Positions 17,053 through 25,317 of a DNA stretch of 38,378 nt are shown here, in pieces. Under the pieces are notes generated by a model. That model was not told the DNA's origin, ran no database searches, and saw only the letters and a list, made by a program, of their open reading frames with translations. Both the position numbers and the translations under genes were made by a program. Source of the DNA: an uncultured archaeon A07HN63 (GTDB lineage Archaea; Halobacteriota; Halobacteria; Halobacteriales; Haloferacaceae); contig KI543202.1 of assembly GCA_000496215.1 (NCBI GenBank), positions 1 to 38,378 on the forward strand, in the 5' to 3' direction. Position 1 is the first letter of the stretch. Each line of letters begins with the position of its first letter.

Positions 17053-17451
17053 ATGAGCGACGACGAGTCTTCTGTCGTCGATGCCAACGACGAGTCCTCG
17101 CTAGAAGAGGCCGCCGCGGGTGTGATGACGGCACTGGTCCTGCTCGTCGCGTTCGGCCTGCTCGCACTCGATGTCTCGTGGTTCTGGATCGCCTTCCCCG
17201 TCGGCTTCGGCGGGCTATTGCCGGCGGCAGTCGGGCTCGCGCGGTACTACCAGCAGTCCGAGACGAGCGACGCGGGCGAGTCGGCCGCAAGCGACGACCC
17301 GGTCGAGGCCCTCAAGGAGCGATATGCCCGCGGCGAAATCGACGAGGCCGAGTTCGAACGGCGGCTCGACGACCTGCTCGGAACGGACGCGGAGACGACA
17401 GCCGGCGAGGCGAGCGCGGAACCGGCCGAGCGCGATGCCGCCCGCGAGTGA
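17053..17451 (+). CDS. SHOCT-domain membrane protein
   Basis: Protein of 132 residues. A polar N-terminus is followed by two membrane helices at about residues 21-40 and 43-63. Residues 82-112 form a SHOCT motif (PVEALKERYARGEIDEAEFE), a short C-terminal oligomerisation or binding element common in bacterial and archaeal membrane proteins. The tail is Ala/Glu-rich. The ATG at 17053 is the first family-like start; the longer ORF upstream is non-coding in character. It lies 39 bases before pantoate kinase. Confidence 0.8.
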   Translation: MSDDESSVVDANDESSLEEAAAGVMTALVLLVAFGLLALDVSWFWIAFPVGFGGLLPAAVGLARYYQQSETSDAGESAASDDPVEALKERYARGEIDEAEFERRLDDLLGTDAETTAGEASAEPAERDAARE

Positions 17452-17490
17452 ACCACCAGAGATTACTCGCTCGCTCACACCGGTAGGGAT

Positions 17491-18336
17491 ATGACAGCGG
17501 GGGCAGGCGAGCCGTCGGCGACGGCGTTCGTGCCGGGACACATCACCGGCTTCTTCAGCGTGCAATCGGCCGCGAAGCCGGCCCAGTCGGGGAGCCGCGG
17601 CGCTGGCGTCACCCTCACCGACGGCGTCGAGGTGACCGTCACACCGGGCAGCGGGCTTCGGCTCAACGGCGAGTCAACGTCGGTCACAGCTGTCGACAGC
17701 GTCCGCAGCCGGCTCGGGGTCGACGCTGCCGTCGACGCCACCACGCCGCTCCCGCTCGGCGCGGGGTTCGGCGTCTCGGGCGCGCTCGCCCTCGGGACCG
17801 CCCTCGCCGCGAACGCCGTCTTCGGTTGTGGAAAAAGCGAGAACGAACTGATTACCATGGCCCACTGTGCAGAAGTTGAAGCCGGGACCGGACTGGGCGA
17901 CGTGGTGGCCCAGGCCCGCGGCGGGCTACCGATCCGGATCGACGCGGGCTCGCCGAGTCATGGCCGCCTCGACGGGGTGGCCGCTCGCCCGCACGTCGAG
18001 TACGTCACCTTCGGCGAACGCTCGACGGCGGACGTGCTCGCCGAGGACACCGAGGCCCTGTCGCGGGCCGGCGAGTCGGCACTGAGTCGCCTGCTGGAGT
18101 GGCCGACGCTCGACCGGTTCATGACCGCCGCCCGCGAGTTCGCCACCGACGCGGACCTGCTGACCGACGACGTGGCCGACGCTATCGACGCCGTCGACGA
18201 GGCCGGCGGCGACGCGGCGATGGCGATGCTCGGGAATACCGTCTTCGCGGTCGGCGACGGGCTCTCGGCGGCGGGCTACGACCCGGAGCGGTGCCGGGTC
18301 GACGCTGGGGGGGCGCGGCTTCGCCCCGAGGAGTGA
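17491..18336 (+). CDS. Pantoate kinase
   Basis: GHMP-family kinase of 281 residues that phosphorylates pantoate to 4-phosphopantoate, the first step of the archaeal route to CoA. It shows the N-terminal FVPGHITGFF motif in place of the usual GHMP substrate strand. The ATP loop PLPLGAGFGVSG is at residues 86-97, with the GTGLGDVVAQ segment further on and a C-terminal GGAR loop. Archaea use this kinase with the synthetase encoded next door instead of the bacterial PanC/PanK order. An AGATTACTCG box lies about 30 bases before the ATG. The next gene starts 62 bases after the stop. Confidence 0.9.
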   Translation: MTAGAGEPSATAFVPGHITGFFSVQSAAKPAQSGSRGAGVTLTDGVEVTVTPGSGLRLNGESTSVTAVDSVRSRLGVDAAVDATTPLPLGAGFGVSGALALGTALAANAVFGCGKSENELITMAHCAEVEAGTGLGDVVAQARGGLPIRIDAGSPSHGRLDGVAARPHVEYVTFGERSTADVLAEDTEALSRAGESALSRLLEWPTLDRFMTAAREFATDADLLTDDVADAIDAVDEAGGDAAMAMLGNTVFAVGDGLSAAGYDPERCRVDAGGARLRPEE

Positions 18337-18397
18337 GTACGCCAGCACGGATCGATAAAGAGCGAACGTTTTGCCCGCGGAGTCGAACACACTGGCA

Positions 18398-19159
<762 letters not shown>

Positions 19160-19189
19160 TTTGTGGGACGCGAGGTCCGCGGTCGGTGG

Positions 19190-19366
19190 TCACACCAGCG
19201 ACAGGACCACCGACGGCGCGGGCTGGAAGGTCTGGCCGGTGAAGACCACTGCACCGAGAACCACTGCCAGGACCAGCGAGAGGACGATCATCAGGAGCGC
19301 GCTGACGCCCCCGATGCCGCCGAACTGGTCCAGCATCGGATCTACACTGCTAGTCTGCGGTGCCAT
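19190..19366 (-). CDS. Small membrane protein with pilin-like N-terminal segment (58 aa)
   Basis: Protein of 58 residues: a polar N-terminus, then a 24-residue hydrophobic helix (SALLMIVLSLVLAVVLGAVVF), then TGQTFQPAPSVVLSLV. The helix and the Q-x-A-P segment after it resemble the start of haloarchaeal type IV pilins, but the protein ends where the pilin head should begin and has no clear prepilin peptidase site. It has a strong Shine-Dalgarno GGAGGTG 7-12 bases before the ATG. Its ATG overlaps the TGA of a 20-codon ORF (TGATG), so translation is coupled. The pilin link is inference. Confidence 0.6.
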   Translation of the reverse strand: MAPQTSSVDPMLDQFGGIGGVSALLMIVLSLVLAVVLGAVVFTGQTFQPAPSVVLSLV

Positions 19367-19428
19367 CAGTCACCACCTCCATGGTACGTCCCAGTCGGTG
19401 CGCGATTCGGGTTTTCAGTGTTGAACAT
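19366..19428 (-). CDS. 20-codon upstream ORF
   Basis: An ATG at 19428 opens a 20-residue peptide beginning MFNTENPNRAP and ending GGGD. Its TGA overlaps the ATG of the 58-residue membrane protein. The end of this ORF contains the Shine-Dalgarno of the next gene. A TTTTTATGAC box near 19493-19502 gives a leader of about 40 bases. It may be a leader peptide that controls the second ORF, or simply a coupling device. Confidence 0.45.
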   Translation of the reverse strand: MFNTENPNRAPTGTYHGGGD

Positions 19429-19513
19429 AGTTTGACACACGCCTCTGACCCGTTCGTGGGCCGTGGGCGTTATGCGATACAAATTGGCGATCAGTCATAA
19501 AAACCGGGGTAAA

Positions 19514-19529
19514 ATTATCTGTTTCGATA
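19514..19529. promoter_or_regulatory. Small palindrome upstream of the mini-operon
   Basis: TTATC-TGTTTC-GATAA, a five-base inverted repeat with a six-base spacer, lies just upstream of the TTTTTATGAC TATA candidate for the 20-codon ORF and 58-residue gene. It is a weak operator candidate. Confidence 0.25.
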
Positions 19530-19577
19530 ATAGAACTCGGCTATCGAAGCGTCGACCGCGCCGCACGATGTTGGACG

Positions 19578-20591
19578 TTACTGTGCACTCCGCGCGACAG
19601 TCGTGAGCTCGTCGCGGTCGTGGGGAGCATCGAACGCAAGCTCCGGCCCTTCGGCGATGATGCCGTGCGGTGTCACATCCGGATGGGTCGTGTAGTAGTG
19701 TTCTTTGATGTGGTCGATATCGACCGTCTCGGCGACACCGGGCTGCTGGTACACGTCACGGAGGTACGGCCAGAGGTTGTCGTACTGGTGGATATACTGC
19801 ACGTTACACATGAAGTGGGTGTGGTAGACGTGATCGAACCGAATGAGGGTGGTGAACATGCAGATATCGGCCTCGGTAAGCTGGTCGCCGGCGAGGAACC
19901 GCTGATCGGCCAGCACCTCGTTCCAGTGATCAAGTGCGTCGAAGAGTTCGGTGACGGCCGCGTCGTACGGCTCCTGTTCGGTCGCAAACCCGGCCTTGTA
20001 GACGCCGTTGTTGATCGGCTCGTAGATGTCGGTGATGATCTCGTCGATCTCCTCGCGGTTCGATTCGGGCGCGAGGTCGATATCCCGCTCGGCGATCTCG
20101 CGGAACCCGGTCGTCAGCATCCGGATGATCTCGCGGGACTCGTTGTTGACGATGGTCTCCTCTTTCGTGTCCCACAGCACCGGCACCGTCACGCGACAGG
20201 TCGCGTCGGGGTCGGCCGCCGCGTAGAGTTCGCGGAGATAGTCGCTGTCGTGGAGTTTGTCCGGCGTGCAGCCCGCCTTCTCGGGGGTGAACTGCCAGCC
20301 GTCGTCGCCGCGGTAGGGGTCGACCACGGAGACGCCGATAGCGTCCTCCAGCCCCATCAGCGCACGCACCAGCAGGGTGCGGTGGGCCCACGGACAGGCA
20401 TACGAGACGTAGAGATGATAGCGGCCGGCTTCGGCCTCGAATCGCTCGTCCGGTTCGGCGTCGACGTGAGCGGGCACGTCGCTGCCGGCAATCCAGTTCC
20501 GGAACGGGGTCGTTTGCCGCTCGAAGGCCCCGTCGTCGTTTGTTGTCTGAAACGTATCGGTTCGCCACTCGCCGTCGACGAGCATGTTCAT
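19578..20591 (-). CDS. Glutathionyl-hydroquinone reductase-like GST-family protein
   Basis: Protein of 337 residues with the Xi-class GST layout. The thioredoxin-like domain carries the catalytic Cys in YVSYACPWAHRT, and the C-terminal all-helical domain includes FLAGDQLTEADICMFTTLIRFD. Members (YqjG/ECM4) reduce glutathionyl- or other thiol-conjugated hydroquinones. Haloarchaea mostly lack glutathione and use gamma-glutamylcysteine, so the real thiol is probably different. The start MNMLVDGEWRTD at 20591 is family-like; the longer ORF covers the repeat region and is not coding. It is divergent from thi4. Confidence 0.87.
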   Translation of the reverse strand: MNMLVDGEWRTDTFQTTNDDGAFERQTTPFRNWIAGSDVPAHVDAEPDERFEAEAGRYHLYVSYACPWAHRTLLVRALMGLEDAIGVSVVDPYRGDDGWQFTPEKAGCTPDKLHDSDYLRELYAAADPDATCRVTVPVLWDTKEETIVNNESREIIRMLTTGFREIAERDIDLAPESNREEIDEIITDIYEPINNGVYKAGFATEQEPYDAAVTELFDALDHWNEVLADQRFLAGDQLTEADICMFTTLIRFDHVYHTHFMCNVQYIHQYDNLWPYLRDVYQQPGVAETVDIDHIKEHYYTTHPDVTPHGIIAEGPELAFDAPHDRDELTTVARSAQ

Positions 20592-20685
20592 TGGTACTAT
20601 AGAATGGGGTTGGACGGGCAAAAGCGTTCGCTGCGGGTGCGCTCGCACAGTCCAACCGGGGATGACCGTTACTGCTCGCTTGACA

Positions 20686-20775
20686 GAACTACAGCTACCA
20701 GAGCGACGGCTGATAGTGCGACAGCTGACAGAGCGATGGTTGACAGAGCGACGGCTCATAGAGCAACGGCTGACC
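20686..20775 (+). repeat. 15-bp tandem repeat in the thi4 promoter region
   Basis: Five clear units of 15 bases run from 20701 to 20775, with a more divergent sixth at 20686-20700. The consensus is GAGCGACGGCTGAYA; units differ at one to five positions. The array ends six bases before the CTATTG element that is in TATA position for thi4. It is in frame with thi4 but lies outside the conserved protein, so it is more likely non-coding DNA. Confidence 0.85.
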
Positions 20776-20787
20776 ACAAGCCTATTG

Positions 20788-20815
20788 TACCACTTGCCGA
20801 TATCACTAGGTGGTA
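20788..20815. promoter_or_regulatory. Inverted repeat at the thi4 start, candidate ThiR operator
   Basis: TACCAC (20788-20793) and GTGGTA (20810-20815) form a perfect six-base inverted repeat with centres 22 bases apart, about two helical turns. It lies between the TATA position and the start codon; its last base is the A of the ATG. A repressor bound here would block initiation. The neighbouring ThiR-type regulator is the natural candidate. Confidence 0.45.
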
Positions 20816-21750
20816 TGTCCGAATCAGAGTTCAGCGGTTTCAGCAACGCCGGCGAGGCGGAGGTAACGCGCGCAATCACCGAGGAGTTCAGCGACGAGTT
20901 CATGGATTTCACCGAGAGCGACGTGATCATCGTCGGCGGCGGCCCCTCCGGGCTGATGGCCGCGAAGGAACTCGCCGAGCAGGATGTCAAGGTGATGGTT
21001 GTCGAGAAGAACAACTATCTCGGCGGCGGCTTCTGGCTCGGCGGCTTCCTGATGAACACGCTCACCGTCCGCGAGCCAGCCGACGAGGTACTCGACGAAC
21101 TCGACGTGCCGCATCAGGAAAGCGAGGAGGTCGACGGCCTTCACACCGCAAAAGGCCCACACGCCTGTTCCTCGCTGATCAAAGCCGCCTGTGACGCGGG
21201 CGCGAAGATCCAGAACATGACCGAGTTCACGGACATCGTCGTCCGCGAGAACCACCGCGTTGCCGGTATCGTCATGAACTGGACGCCGGTTCACGCGCTG
21301 CCGCGAGAGCTCACCTGTGTCGATCCCATCGCCGTCGAGAGCGATCTCGTCATCGACGCCACCGGTCACGAGGCCGTCGTCGTCTCGAAACTCGAAGAGC
21401 GCGGCGTTCTCGACGCACCCGGTATCGAACACGCCAACGAGAACAACACCGAGATGGATCAGTCGGCCGAGGGCGAGTACGGCGCGCCCGGCCACGACTC
21501 GCCCGGCCACGACTCGATGTGGGTCACCGAAAGCGAGGATGTCGTCGTCGAGGAGACCGGCAAGGTCCACGACGGCGTGATCGCCGCCGGCCTTGCGACG
21601 GCGACGACGCACGGCCTCCCGCGGATGGGACCGACCTTCGGCGCGATGCTGCTGTCCGGCAAGCGCGCCGCCTCGGCTGCCCTCGACGAACTCGGCGAGG
21701 ACGGCGCCGCCGTCGACTTCTCCGGCGAGCCAACGCCCGCCGACGACTGA
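20815..21750 (+). CDS. thi4: Thiamine thiazole synthase Thi4
   Basis: Makes the ADP-thiazole precursor of thiamine from NAD and glycine. The protein has 311 residues, with a Rossmann GGGPSG loop at 41-46, the EKNNYLGGGFWLGG segment at 64-77 and the RMGPTFGAMLLSGKRAA C-terminus. At the position of the yeast sulfur-donating Cys the sequence is TCVDP (C168), not the His of methanogen sulfide-dependent enzymes. A single-turnover sulfur-donor mechanism is therefore possible. A PGHDSPGHDS duplication lies in the loop before MWVTE. The ATG is set by homology and the CTATTG box about 28-33 bases upstream. It converges with thiR. Confidence 0.95.
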   Translation: MSESEFSGFSNAGEAEVTRAITEEFSDEFMDFTESDVIIVGGGPSGLMAAKELAEQDVKVMVVEKNNYLGGGFWLGGFLMNTLTVREPADEVLDELDVPHQESEEVDGLHTAKGPHACSSLIKAACDAGAKIQNMTEFTDIVVRENHRVAGIVMNWTPVHALPRELTCVDPIAVESDLVIDATGHEAVVVSKLEERGVLDAPGIEHANENNTEMDQSAEGEYGAPGHDSPGHDSMWVTESEDVVVEETGKVHDGVIAAGLATATTHGLPRMGPTFGAMLLSGKRAASAALDELGEDGAAVDFSGEPTPADD

Positions 21751-21814
21751 GTGTTGTCGCTACTGAGCGTCGGTGGCCGGGGACTCGCCGACGCGCTCGA
21801 AAACGCCCTTTTAC

Positions 21815-22723
21815 TCAGACGACATCGCGGACGACTGTAGCGACCGCTGGCGCGTCCGGCCCGAGGATGTACGAGATCGGTTCGATCCCGAAGCCACCGG
21901 TCTGATAGAGGACAAATGTCTCGGTCAGATCGGCGTCGGCGAGGGCCTCGCTGATGGTCGCCTCCAGTTCCTCGCTGGCCTCGGAGTCGAACTCGACGGT
22001 GCTGTAGCCCGCGGCCGCGAGGTCCTCGATCAGGCTCTCGTCGTAGGCGATGTTGAGGCCGGCTCGCACGTCGACGCCGTGCTCGCGGGTCGCCAGCAAC
22101 ACCGACGCGGCGTGTTCGCTGACGCCGAACTCTGGTTCGGCGGGGACCGTCGCACGGCCCTTGATGTCGAAAATGCGCCCGGGAACGCCGGCCACGTCGT
22201 CGACGGTCGTCGCCTCCGGAAGACACTCGACGAGATTCGAGCCGACGTTTGGAATCAGCGTCGCAAACCCGCTCATGCTCGTCAGCGTTCGTAGCCCGCG
22301 GCGGACCGACGAGCGGACCTGTTCCGTCTGTCGGATGTGGCTGTCGGGGTCGTGAACGGAGACATCGATATCGGCCTCGGCGAGTGCCGGCATGGCGTCC
22401 TCGTGGAGGTCTGCGAGCAGATCACCGTCTTCGAGTTGGCGGATCAACACCTCGATTTCGACCAGCGCCTGCACGCGGCTCATGTCACCGGTCGCCAGCC
22501 CGTCGGCGACGCGCTCGACGAGTTCGACGACGCGGTCGTCGTCAGCGATGGCCTCGTTGTGAGCGACCTCGCCGTGGGCGTACTTCGAGACGGCCGACTG
22601 GCTGATACCCAGCCCGTCGGCGACCTCGCGCTGGGTGAGCCCGCGGTCCCGAAGGGACTCGGCCAGCAGCGACCGAACCGTCGGCAGGAACTCCTCGACG
22701 ACCAGTTCTTCGATGAATTTCAT
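21815..22723 (-). CDS. thiR: HTH-ThiN transcriptional regulator of thiamine genes (ThiR-type)
   Basis: Protein of 302 residues. An N-terminal Cro/C1-type HTH is at about residues 29-52 (LTQREVADGLGISQSAVSKYAHGE). A middle helical part follows, then a C-terminal ThiN domain (about 130-300) related to thiamine-phosphate synthase (PNVGSNLVECLP, DIKGR, PEFGVSEHAASVLL). ThiR proteins of this layout are known repressors of archaeal thiamine genes that sense thiamine phosphate. Its place beside thi4 fits this. Whether the ThiN domain keeps enzymatic activity cannot be read. A GATAACG box lies about 30 bases before the ATG. Confidence 0.92.
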   Translation of the reverse strand: MKFIEELVVEEFLPTVRSLLAESLRDRGLTQREVADGLGISQSAVSKYAHGEVAHNEAIADDDRVVELVERVADGLATGDMSRVQALVEIEVLIRQLEDGDLLADLHEDAMPALAEADIDVSVHDPDSHIRQTEQVRSSVRRGLRTLTSMSGFATLIPNVGSNLVECLPEATTVDDVAGVPGRIFDIKGRATVPAEPEFGVSEHAASVLLATREHGVDVRAGLNIAYDESLIEDLAAAGYSTVEFDSEASEELEATISEALADADLTETFVLYQTGGFGIEPISYILGPDAPAVATVVRDVV

Positions 22724-22780
22724 ACCCGTGCTGCTAGTGGGAATCGTTATCAGTGTCGTGGTTCGGGACGCTCGGCACGC

Positions 22781-24802
22781 CTACGATTCGAACTCGGGGT
22801 CGTCCTGAATCTTCGAGGACTTCGGGCCGTCCTGATCCTGATACTTCGAGTCACGCTCGCTGCCGTAGGGCCGGGTCGATTCGGATCTGAGCTCGGTGAA
22901 GACGAGCTGTGAGACTCTCATTCCCGGTGAAAGCGCGACCGGCGCGGCCCCGAGATTCGAGAGTTCGAGGGTGATCTGCCCCCGGTACCCCGGGTCGACG
23001 AAGCCGGCCGTATTCGAGAGGAAGACGCCGCCGCGGCCGCCAAGGAAGTTCTCGATAACCCGGCCACGGGGCTGGACTTCGAGGTCGTAGGTCGGTTCGA
23101 CGCGGTCGGTTTTCTCCACCGAGGCCACCCGGTCGAAGACGATGTCACCATCGAGGAGGTCATCGAGCCGGGACGTGTCGACGCCGGCGTCTGCGTAGAC
23201 CTCACGGAAGCGGTCGAGCGTCTCGCGTTTGACCGAGTCGTACTCACGGTTCTCGACGTTCGAGATGCTCGATTTCGAGCTATACCCCATCGCGTCGGCC
23301 GCTTCGCCCATCGTGAGGCCGGCCTCGTTTCGGTGCTCCCGGAGCAACGCACTCGGCGTCGGGACGTACTGGCCGCGTTTGTGGGCGTTCGTCGAAAAGT
23401 CGACACACCACTCGGTCATCTCGTTGTGACAGTCGCTCGGTTCGATGTACATCTCGCGGTCGCGGCTGTACATCGAGGTGTTGTAGCCGAGCCGCGTGCC
23501 GAGATAGGCGGCGCGATCCGCTAGTTCGGCGTTGGCCGTATAGAGGGTATCCCGATTCTCGCGTCGACTGCCGTCACCGTCAATCAGCCCTTCGTAAAGC
23601 GCTTCGAGAACGGGCGTCGGCCAGTCCCACGCGGCCTCGGGGATGGTCTTCTCGCCTCCGCTGCCGCAGAGGTCGCGGACGACTGCTGACCAGAGGGCCG
23701 AACAGACGGTGACAGCGGTCACACCGTCTTCTCGTTCGTCCCACGACAGCGAGGCGTCCCACGACTCGAAGAAGTCGGCAAACCGCTCGACGTACGCCTC
23801 GGTCTGGTTGTTGACGACGACCTGTTTTCGACGAGCGTACCCCTCGGCGATGTAGAAGCCGAGACACCAGCCGAATGCTTCAGTGACCGGGAGGTGGCGG
23901 GGGAGCCGGAGCGTACTCTGTTTGAATGCGACATCGAGGTCGTCGGGTGCGGCCGTCGGCGTGACCGCAGTGGCCGGCGCGCTGGACTGTTGTTGGTAGT
24001 GATCTTCCGACCCCTGCGGAACCGACTCCCAGTCGACCGCACCGAGGCCGTCGGACGCGTAGACGGTGAGTTCGTCGCTGTCGAGGCGGTCAAGGAGATC
24101 AATCGTCGGCGTTTCCGTCTCGGCATCGGGGAGTTCGCCGGGGGTCATCACGAGTTCGCCCTCGGCGGCCTCGCTCTCGATCCGCGTGACGCCGCCGTGT
24201 TCGTCAAGCGTAAACAGGTTGTGGTCCCGCGTCACAAGCACCTCGCGGCCGGATTCGAGTTCGACGCGGTAGATACGTTTCGTCGGGTTCTCGATATAGT
24301 CGGAGACGCGATGCGTGCTGACGCGCAGGCTTTTCGGGTCGAACGACACGGCGTGTGCGGGCTGTTCGTTCTCGACGATCTCGCCGATCTCGTAGAACCC
24401 GAAGCCGTCGGCCGGCGTCCAGAGGAACACCTCCTCCTCGTACGGCAGCGACGCGTGCACCACAACCGCAAGACGGCCCAGCGATGAGCGGCCCTCGACG
24501 GTGGCAACGAGATCCGAGGGAATCTCGACGCGCTCCTTCGTCGTGCCAAGGACGAAATCACCAGGATGGAGGATGAACTCGTCGCCCTCTTCGACGTAGG
24601 TTTCCCGGACGTACTCGTCGACCTCCTCGGCGCGGTTCGGATGGATACAGGGGATGTTGGTGCGCTGGAATTCGAGGAACTCAGACCCGAGCCGCATGTC
24701 GATACTGGCCGGCTGGACCTGTGTGTCGAGGTCCTCGATGGGGTCGACGACGAGGTCGCCGTCGCCGAGTCGGTCGAGGAGGTCGGTATCCGAGAGGATC
24801 AT
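22781..24802 (-). CDS. dcd: dCTP deaminase precursor with an in-frame intein
   Basis: The ORF encodes 673 residues. Residues 1-117 and 598-673 together make a normal 193-residue dCTP deaminase, the dCTP-to-dUTP step of pyrimidine deoxynucleotide synthesis. The joined sequence reads GRSSLGRLAVVVHA plus TAGFVDPGYRGQITLE, the uninterrupted active-site strand of the family. Residues 118-597 are an intein at this catalytic site, so activity depends on splicing. The start is supported by a GTTTTTAGCC box 24-33 bases upstream. The gene lies 57 bases upstream of thiR on the same strand and is divergent from pth2. I see no frameshift. Confidence 0.95.
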   Translation of the reverse strand: MILSDTDLLDRLGDGDLVVDPIEDLDTQVQPASIDMRLGSEFLEFQRTNIPCIHPNRAEEVDEYVRETYVEEGDEFILHPGDFVLGTTKERVEIPSDLVATVEGRSSLGRLAVVVHASLPYEEEVFLWTPADGFGFYEIGEIVENEQPAHAVSFDPKSLRVSTHRVSDYIENPTKRIYRVELESGREVLVTRDHNLFTLDEHGGVTRIESEAAEGELVMTPGELPDAETETPTIDLLDRLDSDELTVYASDGLGAVDWESVPQGSEDHYQQQSSAPATAVTPTAAPDDLDVAFKQSTLRLPRHLPVTEAFGWCLGFYIAEGYARRKQVVVNNQTEAYVERFADFFESWDASLSWDEREDGVTAVTVCSALWSAVVRDLCGSGGEKTIPEAAWDWPTPVLEALYEGLIDGDGSRRENRDTLYTANAELADRAAYLGTRLGYNTSMYSRDREMYIEPSDCHNEMTEWCVDFSTNAHKRGQYVPTPSALLREHRNEAGLTMGEAADAMGYSSKSSISNVENREYDSVKRETLDRFREVYADAGVDTSRLDDLLDGDIVFDRVASVEKTDRVEPTYDLEVQPRGRVIENFLGGRGGVFLSNTAGFVDPGYRGQITLELSNLGAAPVALSPGMRVSQLVFTELRSESTRPYGSERDSKYQDQDGPKSSKIQDDPEFES
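23012..24451 (-). mobile_element. Intein in dcd with LAGLIDADG endonuclease and HTH
   Basis: The insert of 480 residues (dcd residues 118-597) starts with Ser118 and ends Leu-Ser-Asn597, followed by Thr598. The splicing block with the T-x-x-H motif is VTRDHNLF (T191, H194). LAGLIDADG motif 1 is in AFGWCLGFYIAEGY (309-322) and motif 2 in LEALYEGLIDGDGS (399-412). Both keep the acidic residue, so the endonuclease looks intact. Residues about 482-540 form a Cro/C1-type HTH (LTMGEAADAMGYSSKSSISN). The C-terminal blocks are YDLEVQ and ENFLGG to the terminal SN. The penultimate residue is Ser, not the usual His. Confidence 0.93.
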
Positions 24803-24910
24803 GCCTCTCAGAGTGCGGGCAGTCGGCTAAAAACCAGCGCAATCTCGCTGGCGAGTAGCGCTCCCGGTTCCGATCCACACCCTCTTGCCGACGCCATGGC
24901 AACACCGGGT

Positions 24911-25249
24911 ATGAAACAGGTCATCGCCGCCCGAACCGATCTCGGCATGGGCAAAGGCAAGCTCGCCGCACAGGTCGCCCACGCCTCGCTGTCGGCCTAC
25001 GAGGACGCCGGCCGGAAAGCACAGAAAGCGTGGAAGGGCGACGGACAGAAGAAGATCGTCGTCAAGGTCGACGGCGAGTCGGCGCTCTTCGAACTCGCCG
25101 AGAAAGCCCGCGTCGAGGGGCTGCCGAACGCGGTGATCCGGGATGCCGGCCACACACAACTCGATTCGGGAACCGCGACGACGCTGGCCGTCGGTCCCGG
25201 CGATCCGTCGCTGGTCGACAAGGTGACCGGCGATCTGTCGCTGTACTGA
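24911..25249 (+). CDS. pth2: Peptidyl-tRNA hydrolase 2
   Basis: Archaeal/eukaryotic-type peptidyl-tRNA hydrolase of 112 residues; it frees tRNA from prematurely released peptidyl-tRNA. It begins MKQVIAARTDLGMGKGKLAA, with the Lys and the QVAHAS helix of the active site. It continues with KIVVKVDGESAL, GLPNAVIRDAGHTQLDSGT and a C-terminal AVGPGD loop. All Pth2 signature residues I can recall are present. An in-frame ATG at 24896 would add five residues; 24911 is the conserved start. It is divergent from dcd. Confidence 0.95.
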   Translation: MKQVIAARTDLGMGKGKLAAQVAHASLSAYEDAGRKAQKAWKGDGQKKIVVKVDGESALFELAEKARVEGLPNAVIRDAGHTQLDSGTATTLAVGPGDPSLVDKVTGDLSLY

Positions 25250-25317
25250 GCGACTCGAGTCTGGATTGTCGAGCCGACTAGTAACTATCATACCGTCGCC
25301 AGCCCCTACAGTCGGGT

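Noticed and set aside
20686..20775. CRISPR array
   Set aside because: The units are directly adjacent, only 15 bases long, and have no spacers. No cas genes are in the window.
20584..20814. N-terminal extension of Thi4 through the 15-bp repeats
   Set aside because: The frame is open, but the family protein begins at the ATG at 20815 and a TATA-position element lies just upstream of it. The repeats most likely are promoter DNA.
20776..20814. Thiamine riboswitch in front of thi4
   Set aside because: The expected leader is almost absent and no TPP-aptamer motif was seen; control by the ThiR protein is the simpler reading.
22781..24802. Fusion of dcd with an unrelated enzyme
   Set aside because: The insert has splicing blocks, LAGLIDADG motifs and clean boundaries, and the flanks join to an intact dCTP deaminase. 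It is an intein, not a fusion.
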